DNA of 48,675 bases from Paramecium sonneborni (taxonomy: Eukaryota; Ciliophora; Oligohymenophorea; Peniculida; Parameciidae), in the NCBI GenBank assembly GCA_905182985.1, contig CAJJDN010000172.1:178977-227651 (forward strand), given 5' to 3'. Below, piece by piece: positions 34,253 through 45,203 of this stretch (positions are counted from its first letter, which is position 1; every line of letters starts with the position of its first letter). A model generated the notes under the pieces. That model did not search any database. It saw only the letters and a program-made list of their open reading frames with translations, and had not been told where the DNA came from. Both the position numbers and the translations under genes were made by a program.

Positions 34253-34825
34253 TGATTGCGTAATATTATTCTTGTTATTTATAATAATTAATATAATTAA
34301 TTTTGTGATTATTTGATGATCAAAACATGGCCATTAAATATTTCAATTAATTATAAAGCAAATTGCATTCCAGATTCGTAAGTAGTCATTTCCTTTCATG
34401 AAATGACTATTAGTAGGTTTGGAAATAAATTATCTACACAAAATCAACTCAAAATTCTTTCATTTCAAAATTTTATTATTATCATCTTTTTCATCTCAAA
34501 TTGACCATTTTTTCTTATTTTTTTTATTCATATCAAATGTTGCTCATTAAATTATCAATATCAAGCCATATCAAATTTAAAAATAGTAAAATAATACTAA
34601 AATTAGCATTCGTAATTTACAAATAAATGCTTACCCTTTTCTATTAATAATTTCAGCTCTTTTTTCCATTTTTTAGATGGCTTCTATTTATGTCGCTTCG
34701 AAATTAATACACATTATAGAAAAATATTTTATAAAATCATTAAAATAAAAAACCAAATAAAGAGACTTGTTAAAACATGACAAAAGACCACTTTTTTATA
34801 TTTGTACTTAATTAAACTTATATAA
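34253..34825. other. Spacer between exchanger and histone genes
   Basis: This 573-base AT-rich spacer holds the exchanger promoter and the H2B 3' flank. The only structure seen is the hairpin at 34384-34408. Confidence 0.5.
34384..34408. repeat. Perfect 9-bp inverted repeat (hairpin)
   Basis: AGTCATTTC and its exact reverse complement GAAATGACT are separated by 7 bases. It lies ~130 bp upstream of the exchanger start and ~420 bp past the H2B stop, too far from H2B and of the wrong sequence to be the classical histone 3' stem-loop. A protein-binding site is possible. Confidence 0.4.
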
Positions 34826-35200
34826 TCAGCCACTTGTGTATTTTGTTACAGCTTTTGTTCCTTCAGAGATAGCATGTCTGGCCAATTCTCCTGGAAGTAA
34901 TAATTTGACAGCAGTTTAAATTTCCCTTGAACTTAATGTTCTTCTTTTGTTAAATCTGACTAATTTGCTGGCTTCAAGTGCAATTCTATCAAAAATATCA
35001 TTGATGAATGAATTCATAATATTCATAGCTTTTCTTGAAACACCAATTTCTGGATGCACTTATCTTAACACTTTGTAAATATATAAGGCAAAGGTCTCTT
35101 ATCTTCTTCTTGCCTTTTTCTTATCATCTGTTGATTTTTTAGTCTTAACTGTTTTTACAGTCTTTTTTGCTTCTGCTTTTGGTGATTTTGATGGAGCCAT
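34826..35200 (-). CDS. H2B: Histone H2B
   Basis: This is a 124-residue intronless core histone. The basic tail ([17 protein letters not shown]) is followed by the histone fold: [20 protein letters not shown] (alpha-1), [20 protein letters not shown] (alpha-2), [20 protein letters not shown] and [20 protein letters not shown], ending AVTKYTSG. Motifs and length match H2B throughout, including the C-terminal lysine in AVTKYTS that is ubiquitinated in other eukaryotes. It packages macronuclear DNA with H2A, H3 and H4. No other histone gene is visible nearby. Two CCAAT boxes lie upstream. Confidence 0.97.
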
Positions 35201-35697
35201 TATTATTAATATTTTAAACTGAAAACCCTAGCGCTAATTTTTAAATAGAAATTTTAAATTTGATTGGCTGATTAAGGATAATCCTATATCTTTCATTTGA
35301 TTGGATGTCCCACATAAAAAATGACTAAATTGCTTCCAAAATAGTGCAGCACAATGGAGCAAACTTCATTTTTTAACAATTTTTACGCATTCAACAATGT
35401 ATTCACCTTTATCAAATTATAAAGAACTTAATTAATAATAAATTTTATTATTTAATATACCCCCTTAGCTAAAAGTATATAAAACTTAAATAGTTTATTT
35501 GTTCATCAAAAATACAATTAATTCTTTTTGAAAATGATTAGATTAGCTTTTTAATTCTATTTATCCATTTAATTCAATCTTAATATTTTATTATAATAAT
35601 AAATTAGATTTATTAATAAATCTATATAAATCTTAATTTAAAATATTTATTATATTTAGAGAATTAAAAAAATAAAGCGCCATTTGTAACAAATTAA
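35201..35697. other. H2B promoter region and spacer
   Basis: This 497-base spacer lies between H2B and the 3' end of the B-box-like gene. The H2B-proximal ~110 bases are visibly less AT-rich and contain two CCAAT boxes; the rest shows nothing. Confidence 0.5.
35263..35304 (-). promoter_or_regulatory. Two CCAAT boxes upstream of H2B
   Basis: On the H2B strand CCAATC occurs twice, its core at 35263-35267 and 35300-35304, 63 and 100 bp upstream of the ATG. Paired CCAAT boxes are common in histone promoters (NF-Y sites). Their role here is inferred. Confidence 0.45.
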
Positions 35698-36930
35698 TCA
35701 TAATTTCTAAAATATTACGTAACTATATTCATTACTACATTTTAAATTTCTATTGTTCCCAATCCTAAAACCAATATCTCCATCTAACCATATGCAAAAT
35801 CTATATTCAGACTATATTTAACATTCATCAGCAGTGGCATTTGATGCACTTATTTTTTCATTTTTTGAAAATCCAAAACATCTATTTTTGTAATGATACC
35901 AAAATATATCAGTATTTTAGCTTTTTCTTGCTTATAATGATACATTCGTTGTCATAAATAATTCTTAAGCAAAATCAATCGCACACAATAACAATTTATT
36001 CTTTTCATTATTTTTTTTACCTCCTATACACAAAATTGTATTTTCTGAGCAACTAGTTTAAAGTTTATCTAATAATTCTTCAGTGAAAGGGTACAAAGTT
36101 AATTTTTCATATATCTTAACAAATCCATTTGATATTAGTATATTTTCATCAAAATTTAAGTATAATCCTAAATTCCATTGAAGATATTGACTGAGCTATG
36201 GCTAGTTTTGATATTAGAATATATCAGTCTATGAGCTAACATCCATATATTTTACTTTTATCTCTTGTATGCTTTGAATAGTTGAATAATCATTCTATAA
36301 ATTATAGTTAAATGGCTAGAATAGTTCATTTATGTTTCTTATACAATTAGTAGCTCTTGAATACTATTCTTCAGTAAATTGTAATTTCTAATTTAATATT
36401 AAAGATCCTAAGAAAAAAGATGTATTTAAAGATAACTGTTTTGTTTAGAGAAATAATTGTTCTTAATAATAATTTGGAGTTTATATAAATTAATTGTTAA
36501 TGAACAATAATTTTAACTAATAAATTATCGTTTCCAATTCTTGTTCTTTTTTAATTGAATTAATGAATAGTTACTTATAAATCAATTCTATTGAAGATTA
36601 TTCTTTAAATCTTTTTTTAATTTCTTTAAAAGTTAAAGATAGTGATTAAATTTTTTGAGTAATCAATTTTAAGCAATTACGCATTTCACTTATACAGGTT
36701 GATGAAAAAGATAATACATTTTATTTTTTAAGTCCCTCTTTAATCATGTTTCCGAGTGAAGTTAATTCAATAACCTAATGTCCTTGATGGTTATATAATA
36801 AACAAAAAGAACAAAGAGTTCTCTTAGTTTCATTACAATTTTCAGATAAACAAACAGCTGCAATTGATTAATTATGTTCTTGGTGAAGAGAGCATTTTAA
36901 CTTGGTTAATTTTGCTGAAAGCGTCGTCAT
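35698..36930 (-). CDS. B-box-like zinc-binding coiled-coil protein
   Basis: This is a 410-residue intronless protein. The N-terminus has a Cys/His array like a B-box (LKCSLHQEH, AVCLSENC, RTLCSFC, HQGHQVIEL). A ~200-residue coiled coil follows. The C-terminal ~100 residues (DIFWYHYKNRCFGFSKNEKI, FCIWLDGDIGFRIGN, ending YVIFQKL) form a beta-rich module that I associate with a large Paramecium-specific family. The order resembles TRIM proteins without a RING finger, but the resemblance may be only architectural. No function is known to me. A pair of 12-nt direct repeats lies just upstream of the start. Confidence 0.65.
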
Positions 36931-37492
36931 TTTTAATAATATTAATTCAATTGATATTTATTCAATTGATAATGATGATAACAATTCAGTTATGTTGATA
37001 AGTGCATGAAGTTATTTAAGATATCTTATTTCAACATCAATTTTGCTTAAATTTCTGATCCTAAAAAAGTTTTGATCTCTTTTAGATGCTCAAACATACA
37101 ATCTAATTTTAATAATTCGTGCTATTTGAGCTTAAAAAAATTTCTCAATAAAAATTTTGAGTTGCTAAATTGAATACTCGTAACTAAGTAATTTCCATTT
37201 TTATAATGTCAAATCTTCTTGTTTTTGAAATTTTTACGATTTCAGATATTAAATGTTATATACTGCTTTATATATCAAGATCTCCAAAAAACTTAGAATC
37301 TCCATAATTGTTATGATAATATAAACTGTCTGAAAATATATAGAAATTGAATTTTATAATTTTTTTAAATTGATTTAATAAAAGAAGGGATCTATTTCTC
37401 AAAGTCTTATCCTATGAGTTAATTTTTGGAATTGGTTATTATTTTAATATTAAGTTTCATAAAAAAAAATTTCTTTTTTATTGCATAACATT
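36931..37492. other. Divergent spacer
   Basis: This 562-base AT-rich spacer lies between two divergent start codons and holds both promoters. Apart from the direct repeats at 36945-36971 I see nothing. Confidence 0.5.
36945..36971. repeat. Two 12-nt direct repeats
   Basis: ATTCAATTGATA occurs at 36945-36956 and again at 36960-36971, three bases apart, 15-41 bp upstream of the B-box-like gene. Each contains the palindrome CAATTG. This is a candidate regulator site. Confidence 0.4.
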
Positions 37493-38585
37493 ATGGGAGG
37501 ATGCTTAGATCGAGAAAGAGATAAACGAAGAATTTTAGAATAATTATCATATTCTTAAAGGCCAATTCTCAAATAATCAAATGAATTTACCTATCAGAGA
37601 CAAATCTAATCATTATCAACCAAGAGTTAGCATGTAGAGGTCTAATAACAGAGATATAGCTTATTGAAATATTCATAAATTTCTAGCAAATAGGGCAATC
37701 AATCAGTTAGAAGTGATAACTAATCCTATTAACATATCAATTAAAACAATTAATTTATCTTATTACAAAGGGGAGAACTTAAATAATTTTTAAAAATGAA
37801 CCATTTGGGAATAGATTAGATTATAACTAATCCAATAAATACAAGTTAATTGATTATTTGTTTCGAATAGAATGATATCACGGATTTAGTAATTAATGAA
37901 TAAGTAATTTCTAACAGTAATTTTCACAAATTGTATATGGATATTAAAGATTTTATTGGGTATTTGCATAGCCTTATTGTAGTTAGCCAGATAAAAAAAT
38001 AGTTGGTATTATTCTTGAGAACAGGAACTAAATTTCAATTTTATTTAAAAAATTGAATCCAAGATAAGCAATGAATAATACTATTGAAATGCAAAGTATA
38101 TAAAATTATAAATTTAAGTGGTTGATAGCGTAAGTCAAGATTAACTAGAAGAAATTATAAATGAAAGGATGTAAGACAATCTTATTTGTTGCACTATTTT
38201 GTAATTACCTGAATGTGCTCTATTATTTTTTTAAACATGTCGTCGGTAAATACAAGCTTTAAATGTTATATCTTTAGAAATGTAATAACTTAATGCAATT
38301 AATCTATCCTAAGAAATAGCAGGAAAAGTTGAAATATTATAAAGTAATGATGTAATATAACTTATTATATTTAGGAATTTGATTTTATAAGTTTGTTGCC
38401 TGACATTACAAATAAATCTCTCTATATTTTAATGTCGATTAAATAAATATGATTTATTATAAACACTATAAGCAAAAATAATTAAATAACATACTATTTT
38501 AGTTTAATTAAAATAAAACATTTAATAATATGGAATGATAGTGAATTGCTTACTTTCAAGCAAAATATTGAATTAACCCATATGA
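37493..38585 (+). CDS. Predicted N-myristoylated protein (MGGC start), unknown
   Basis: The model is 348 residues with introns at 37960-37982 (TAG) and 38096-38118 (AAG). The start MGGCLDRERDKRR fits an N-myristoylation signal with a palmitoylatable cysteine at position 4 and a following basic cluster, so membrane attachment is likely. A Gln/Ser-rich linker leads to a helical second half (QLEEIINERMQDNLICCTIL, CRRQIQALNVISLEMQQL). I recognise no domain. Without splicing the frame ends after ~187 residues; with the two introns the coding quality stays high to TGA 38583-38585. Confidence 0.55.
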
Positions 38586-38638
38586 CAATGGTATAACTAA
38601 ATACATAATGTGAATTATGAATGACTTAAAATCAAGAA

Positions 38639-39579
38639 TCAATATTTATAATATCCTACATTCCTCAATTTAATTCTCTTGAGTAACTCCTATGTACATT
38701 CTAAATCTGAAACTTTTTCTAAAGTATACCATGCTGCAGTAGATATATTTTACATATTGTATCTTTTATTTACATCAACAGCAATGACTTTTTAAATTAA
38801 ATCCTTAAACTCTTCTGAGGGATCAGGTTTTCCATTTAATTTAATTTAGCTCCAAAATGAATCCCATTATTAATTTGAAATCATTTTGTACCAATTATCT
38901 TGATAATGTTAAAAAGGAGGAAACCCCATAACAAGAATAAATATTATAACTCCATAAGCAAACACATCACATTTTTCGGGATCGATAATTTTATTTTGAA
39001 TTTATTCTGGAGAAGCATATCCTTATGTAAAGCCTATAGGTTTATTTGCATATCCTAAATCACATATTTTTAACATCATATTCTCATTAAACATAAGATT
39101 ATCAGGTTTTAAATCAAAATGTATTATTCCATTTCTATGTAAAAGCCCTATTTGATTGTATAAATTTATTGCAATTGTGCGTGCAAAATTTTCTGCAAAT
39201 TTTCCGCTTGTTAATAAAATGTCTAATAATGAACCATTTTTCATATATTCCATTAATATTTGATGAGTCTCTGAAAATTTTTCCATGTAAGGTATGCATC
39301 TTGGAAATTCATAGTTATTATTTTGCCATAACTTGATGAAAATATTGATTTCATTCTGATTACAAAGACTACATATCATAATTATTGTACGATAATTGAT
39401 TATTGAGACAATTAATCTTTTCTTGGTTCTTTTAATGCAAAATATACACTTGATAATCGATGCTGAGTTAAATAAACTATAGAATTTCTTCCAGAACCTA
39501 AAGGCTCCTTTTTAAGAGTGTCAAAAAATTTTTCAATCTAAGCATCTTTGATTTAGAAATTAGCATTATTTTGTGACAT
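38639..39579 (-). CDS. Protein kinase (non-RD, HFD catalytic loop)
   Basis: The model is 301 residues with one 35-nt intron (39356-39390, ending CAG) just before the helix-C glutamate. Kinase motifs run in order: GSGRNSIVYL (glycine loop), YFALKEP (ATP lysine), NEINIF (helix-C Glu), ILMEYMKNGSL (hinge), IIHFDLKPDNLMF (catalytic loop, HRD changed to HFD), ICDLGYA (DFG changed to DLG), YASPEQI (APE) and DVFAYGVIIF. All residues needed for catalysis are kept, so it should be active, but the missing arginine means activation-loop phosphorylation is probably not the switch. A short helical tail follows the domain, ending GYYKY. Ciliates have hundreds of such kinases; the substrate is unknown. Confidence 0.8.
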
Positions 39580-39699
39580 TTGATGTGAAATATATTTTTA
39601 TTAATAAAAATAGATCGTTAAAATAAAGTATTTAACATTAAAATAGGTGGCTCATTACATTCTCTAAATCTAAGTAGCTCTTCATTAAAGGTGAAAAAG

Positions 39700-40995
39700 A
39701 TGATAGAGTACTTTTCATATGGTTTCCACTAATAAATCGGAAAAGGATTTAGTAGTAAAATATAAAAACGATAAAATTAAATGACAGGAGAAACAGTAGC
39801 TATTTAAGGAATTGATAAAGCACTTCTTAAATTTTAGCAAGTGAAATAAAATCATTAAGCATTCTTGATAGTAAATAAATAGACTGTATAAAGTAATGGT
39901 ATACTTTAAATCTCGGTATTTTAAACATAAAATTATAATTATTTAATTACAGAATTTTGTGAGGAGATTTAGTTCCTAAATTAAATAAAATTGGAAAGCT
40001 TTCCAAATAATAAACTTAGAACATTATTTTTGGATTAGTTTAAGCGTATTAATTTTTAAAATAGAATGGAATTATACATAAAGAAATCAAACCATCAAAT
40101 GTGTTATTATCGCTATGAGGAATTTCTATATTTGCAGATTTTGCTTTTGCTACATTAAATTTAATAAGTTTTGTACTTGTTTCAGCTAATTATTAAATTT
40201 CTTAACTAATATGTTTTGTTTATAATCCCTAAGGTATAATCATTTAGGTTTTCTGCTTTTTTTTTGCTTCTATGTATTTAGTCAAGCACTTTTTTCCTTT
40301 CCTTCTTTAAAAAAGTAGGTTGATAAAAATTTAAAAAGCTATTTTTGTCCTTGATGTTATTCTAATTATTCTCTAGTTGCAAATGCACCAATAACCAAAA
40401 TATCAGATTTCTAAGAGTATTTGTTATTCTTCAATGCCTAAGAAAGAAGACTGCCAAAAAGATAAATAATTGTTCTTCTCTATTAAAAATATAATGATTA
40501 AAATGAATAAACTTAAGATATTGTAATAAAATTAAGCTATTTAGGTATCTAATCCTTTTTGATATTACAGGTTTTGATAAATATAAAATTTCTCATTAGT
40601 TTTAACCAGGTTAAATTATGATTTAATCAAATTTCACAAAATATTCATCCTAATTTTAAAATATTTGGCAAAAGTTGCAATAATATAAATCAGAAATGTA
40701 GATATATAACAAATTTGATGTTGTATTTGATGAAAATTCCACAGAGTTTGAATCCTGTATATCATTTTTAATTCTATTCTGACATAATCTATAAAAGAAT
40801 TACATAAAGACTAAGATTAAATAACAATAAATTTTTATATCTAATTCGAAATTAGATCAAATATTGAATTGTAAATTAATCGATTTACAAAATCAATTAA
40901 CAGAAACAATATTATTAAATTAATCCATTGATGATTTAATTTAAGCTGCAGAATTTTTAGAATTGGATAATAGTTTCCGATTTGATTTTGAATGA
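39700..40995 (+). pseudogene. Dead protein-kinase gene
   Basis: Kinase fragments are read in order but in different frames. At 39736 IGKGFSSKI (glycine loop) leads into ETVAIQGIDKALL, where the ATP-binding lysine codon has become TAA (glutamine here). After frame shifts, GIIHKEIKPSNVLL (catalytic loop, HRD to HKE) appears at 40068, followed by TGA at 40116-40118 and then IFADFAFAT (DFG to DFA). Later pieces up to TGA 40993-40995 (NQLTETILLNQSIDDLIQ, FLELDNSFRFDF) look like a helical C-terminal tail. No set of short introns repairs it. The VAIK-IDK type loop suggests an ULK/ATG1-like or related kinase. Confidence 0.65.
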
Positions 40996-41091
40996 GTCGC
41001 TAATGTTATTATCTGATGATTTAATATTAATTAATTTCATTAAAATAAAGTATAAATTAAAGATTAAATAAAATTCAAATATCTGAGTTTT

Positions 41092-42339
41092 TCATCCTAT
41101 TGTTAATTTGTAAATAATGTTCAAATGTTAATTTTACAGGGCTGCCTTCTTCTAAGCGTTTAATTTTTGAAATTCAATTTGTTTGTTAAAAGTATTCAAA
41201 ATGAGAAAGCTGACGAAATAATCAAATACTACTACTTCTTTTTCTAATCTGCTGATTTGTTTATATTTAAATTATTAGATATCAGTTATCTATTAGATTT
41301 ATCTTGTTAGAAATTCAGCAGAACTTTTCTCTTTTTCTTATTACTGCTTCTATTTTCTTGATTAAATATTATTAAAATACCTGTCTAATTTTTATTAAAT
41401 TTATCCAATTATCTTTTATAGATATTCTGAGATAGTACCCTTATATAAATAAAATTATTACTAATAATTTAATGTATTTAAGCTCCTATTATTTTAATCT
41501 GATGATATATTTATCTTGATTTTCAATTTATTAAAACGGAATTTAAATTTTTAAAGTAGAAGATTAGTTAACTTAGTATTATTGTTTTATTTAGTAGTCT
41601 CTCTATTCAATCATATCTGCGTATTTTTGTATTTAATTTTAAAATTCCTTAGTATGTGAGTTTAAATTATAATAGATTCTAGATTCTTGAACCTTATTAT
41701 TTTTAATGGGATATAGAGCTTTTTGAATTTCTTATTTCCTCAAAACTCTTCTTATTATAATAATATTTTCTATACTATTGATTCTTCAGTTTTTTTAATT
41801 TGACAATAATAATGTATATTACTATTATTTTTGCTTTCCTTTTTCAAATTTGAATCTTCTTGCAATTTTTTTTTTATTTATTCTTGAACATAATCGATTC
41901 CATTTTTATATTTTTTTTAAAAATAACCACGCTATTGTATTATCTTTAGTCAAACTAGTTATCTATTTCATCAAATGACTTTCTATCTTTAAAAGACCTA
42001 ATTATTGTGCTCAATTAAATGGAATTATTATTGGGATTAGATTTCTTATTATAGACTTCATTTTTTAATCTATTTATGATATTGAATATTTTAATTTTAC
42101 TTTTCAATTAAATACCCTATTGAATATACATATATGTTATCATATATTTTAAATAATTCAGTTTCATCCTCTAAAATGCCAAATTTTGTAAATGCCACTA
42201 ATAATTAAGGAAATGTATCAGCTTTTTGGGCCAATTAGAATTTTACATCTTTTACTTTAATATTTCCTTCAACTGTCTACTACAATCCATTAAATCTTAA
42301 ATCTCTATTCATTCGAATCAAATTGGTACCATTTTCCAT
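41092..42339 (-). CDS. Coiled-coil protein with several frame disruptions
   Basis: Good coding sequence starts at ATG 42339 (MENGTNLIRMNRDLRF) and continues to a TGA at 41092-41094, mostly as coiled coil (KNGIDYVQEQIKKK, EFQNQIQKYADMIEQRDYQ, NIQSRKQKQQQEKEK). A 31-nt intron (42076-42106) and a 22-nt intron (41454-41475, AAG) fit. Two further frame changes, near 41905-41925 and 41735-41745, lie at an A8 run and a T4 run, and each would be cured by one extra base. This is either a recent pseudogene or a stretch of indel errors. No family recognised. It starts 25 bp after the Hop2-like stop, on the same strand. Confidence 0.45.
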
Positions 42340-42364
42340 TTAGTAAATATTTTATTATAAATAA

Positions 42365-43170
42365 TCAATCTCTAAAATTACCAACTATTTTCTCAAATTA
42401 TTAAATTGTCAAATCGCTTTCAGAAAGCAATGATCCAATTGCTTCATGATAAATATTTTTTCTCTTTTTACAAATATTCATCATATTTTAGTACTCATTT
42501 TCTACTAATAAAGTTTCCTCTGCAGTAGCCATTTTATAATTTTTATCTTCATACTACAATAATTTATTTTCTATTTCTTTAATTTTAGATTTAAACTCAT
42601 TTTTTATGTCCAACAATTCTTACAATGTTGGTATTTTAGATAAATTTTTAAGTTAATCACTTAGTTTGGCATTTTATTAAGCAATTTACTTGTATTCTTC
42701 TGTTTTTTATTCTAATTCACTTCCGAGCATCTCTAAATCTTATTGATTTACTGTAGGCATCAACGCTTGATTAATTAAAAATACTTTAGTTGAACCTATT
42801 TCTTTCATTACTACATCACCTTTAGAGACCAATGTATCAATATTTTTTTGAAGTGTACTTAATTTAAAAAAAATAATGTGTCTTTCAAATAATTTACAGT
42901 AAAGGGTCTATTTGATGATTTAAAATATTCAAGTAAGGAGTCCACATCTTCCTTAATTAGCGGCTGTTTGACCTTTTTATCTGGTTATTTTTTATCATCT
43001 TTTTTTTTTGGTGGGCTTGCTCATTATACCTTTTTTGAAGGCTTTTGTTTTTTTTTTTTGTCTATTTAAGTAACAGCAGGAGGATCTGAATTTTAGGTGG
43101 TTTTTGATTCTGCCTTCTTCTTTGGAGCTTTTTTACACTTTTATTTAACTTAAGCTGTTTCTTCGCTCAT
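42365..43170 (-). CDS. HOP2: Hop2/TBPIP-like meiotic recombination protein, frame-disrupted
   Basis: The sequence matches the Hop2 (PSMC3IP) layout. A Lys-rich leader is followed by a winged helix (DSLLEYFKSSNRPFTVNYL, then LQKNIDTLVSKGDVVMKEI and STKVFLINQ), a leucine-zipper coil (LEMLGSELEQKTEEYKQ), and a C-terminal basic region (CKKRKNIYHEAIGSLL) ending at TGA 42365. Hop2 with Mnd1 helps Dmc1/Rad51 pair homologous chromosomes in meiosis. Two faults break the frame: an in-frame TGA (43043-43045 region) between the leader and the winged helix, and a one-base shift at a T8 run near 42863-42870. No short intron repairs both while keeping the winged helix. The gene may be a pseudogene copy, or the sequence has homopolymer errors. 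Confidence 0.6.
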
Positions 43171-43305
43171 TATTCAAATTAGAATATTTTAAATATTTCT
43201 CTAAATTATTTATTCAAATAATTCTTCATAAAATAATTTTAACATGAATTGTAACTTATTAAAATGACAAAAAATTTCTAATTGAAATTCAATGTAAATA
43301 CATTA

Positions 43306-45159
43306 TCAATCATTATCTGAATCCCACATTTTAGGGTCAAGCTCATTACCTCCATACTCATCTTCAAATGCCATATCACCTCCTTCTTATAACCTAAATT
43401 TAGATAATATATCTACATCATTTCTTATTCATTGATGTGTTCTACCCATAATTAATTGTATTCACAAAATTTAGTCTCTTTAATTTTTTCACATAATTCC
43501 TAATCATACTCTCTTAAAATATCCAATACTTCTTACGACATTTATTTAACTTTTTAATTTTTATCATTTAATTGTTAAATCATTTATAATAATATGTCAT
43601 CCCTAAATTAAAACTAATAGTTTACTAAGCTAAAATTTAAGCTATTCCAATTTTGTGATAAAGAAATTGATGTAAACAATATAGATATTGCACAATAAAT
43701 TCATCATCATCTACTTTTTCTGTAAAAACTTAAGATAAAGCATTCAAAATATTATTATTAAATAGAATTTCAACAGCTTTAGAATTAGAAGCAATTTAGG
43801 AGACCAGCATTATAGTTTCTAAAACAATATCATCATCAACCATTCCTACTGCTAAATTATTATGTAAAAATTCTATAAAAGGTTCTGTCAATAATTTAAC
43901 CCAATTCTCATTTAATTATATTGAACTAACTATTCCAATAATTTCAAATTTCAAATCTTCTTCTTTTCCTTAAGTAACAAGTAATTTCATAAAATGTCTA
44001 ACAAAGCTTTTAGCGCATGTTTAAATTTCTGGGTTAGTAGAATTCTCAATTACTCCTTTTATAAATCTAAATAATAAAGTATCTCCATTTGTTAAAGCCC
44101 TTTAAACTATTTATTGAAATTCTTATTCTGTAATATGGTCTACGTTTCTTGAACTAGATGATAAGTTTGTTGCTAAAGCAATTAATTCTTTGCCTATAAT
44201 AGGCTCTGGAAAATGTAACATTAATTTCACAACTAAGGTCATGCATTCTGTGAATCCGAAAGTTAATCTCAATTTATCATCTAAAGTGAGTAAATATAAT
44301 AAAACTATTGACACAAATCTGTAATTTGGTATTTTTAATAGTTTTACAATATCTGGGATGAATCCATTTTATTCAATTTATAATCGAGCTTCAGAATCGA
44401 AACATAAATTCTTTAATAACCCTAAATTAGTTGATGTTTTTATTACCTAAACTTAATTAGAGCAAAACATTATTATCAGCACTAAAAAATCGTTTTAATT
44501 TTCTTATACAATTCTCTTCAACCATTTACAATTTACATTCATTCACTATACTTAATTTTTTGAGAAATAATAAAGTTACAATAAGTAAATAAAAATTATT
44601 TCTCTCAAGCATTCTTAAAAGAAATGTTATGATTTTTCTTTTTCTCATTTTATTTTCAATAATTGGATCCTCAGCCATATTCATTAATATTGTGAATCCA
44701 ACATAAAATAATTTTTCTTATTTTGCAATCATCAAATTTAACTTTCTCAATTCCTGTAGTTATTAAGGTTGACCTTATTTTTCCATCAATTCAGCATATC
44801 TCAAGTCAAACCTTTAAATTTATGATTCAATTATTTTCATGGTTATATCTCCAATTTGGTGTTCTGATAGTATTTAGTGGAATTCCAAATAATTTGATAA
44901 AATATAAAACACACAGAGTAAATAAAGTGTAAGTTCAGTTGATTTCTTATGCTCGTCTCTTAAAGTTCGTGAAAGTGTGGATAATAGTTATTCTAATGGA
45001 AAATTATTTTATTGAGGTAATACCATGTGATATCAAGTATTCTAAATTTTGTTATTAAGTTGCCAATCCAAGAATTTATTTTGCTGCTTCTTTTTTAGGC
45101 TCAAGTTTTTCATCATAAAAAACCTCTAAGAGCTTTTCCAGCTATTCTTCTGGATCCAT
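43306..45159 (-). CDS. KAP3: Kinesin-associated protein KAP3
   Basis: The model is 583 residues with introns at 44993-45023, 44422-44446, 43603-43625 and 43394-43416, all ending TAG. It matches KAP3, the armadillo-repeat subunit that joins the two motor chains of heterotrimeric kinesin-2 to intraflagellar-transport cargo. Diagnostic stretches are LLSTLSRTLRDEHKKSTEL, IIESQIQRFDLRYAEL, KQEKLFYVGFTILMNMAED, ENKMRKRKII and KNLCFDSEARLQIEQNGFI, then repeated helices to EVLDILREYDQEL. The end is acidic (ELDPKMWDSDND). It is shorter than animal KAP3 (~790), mainly at the N-terminus. The first intron restores the conserved LREDwK-type motif, which supports the model. The role is ciliary assembly by anterograde transport. 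Confidence 0.88.
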
Positions 45160-45203
45160 TAATAGTAAATTTAAATTATATCAAATATTGTTATCATTAA
45201 CAT

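Noticed and set aside
34384..34408. Histone 3' stem-loop
   Set aside because: It is over 400 bp from the H2B stop and lacks the canonical stem-loop sequence.
42860..42875. Programmed frameshift in the Hop2-like gene
   Set aside because: Programmed shifts of this kind are known in Euplotes, not in Paramecium-type genomes, and the adjacent gene has similar faults.
42365..43170. A fully spliced Hop2 model using 31-nt and 40-nt AAG introns
   Set aside because: It restores one frame, but it discards the winged-helix segment (KSSNRPFTVNYL) that is the best match to Hop2.
44723..44932. Plus-strand frame of 69 codons under the standard code
   Set aside because: It is a shadow of the KAP3 gene on the other strand, which has clear family motifs there.
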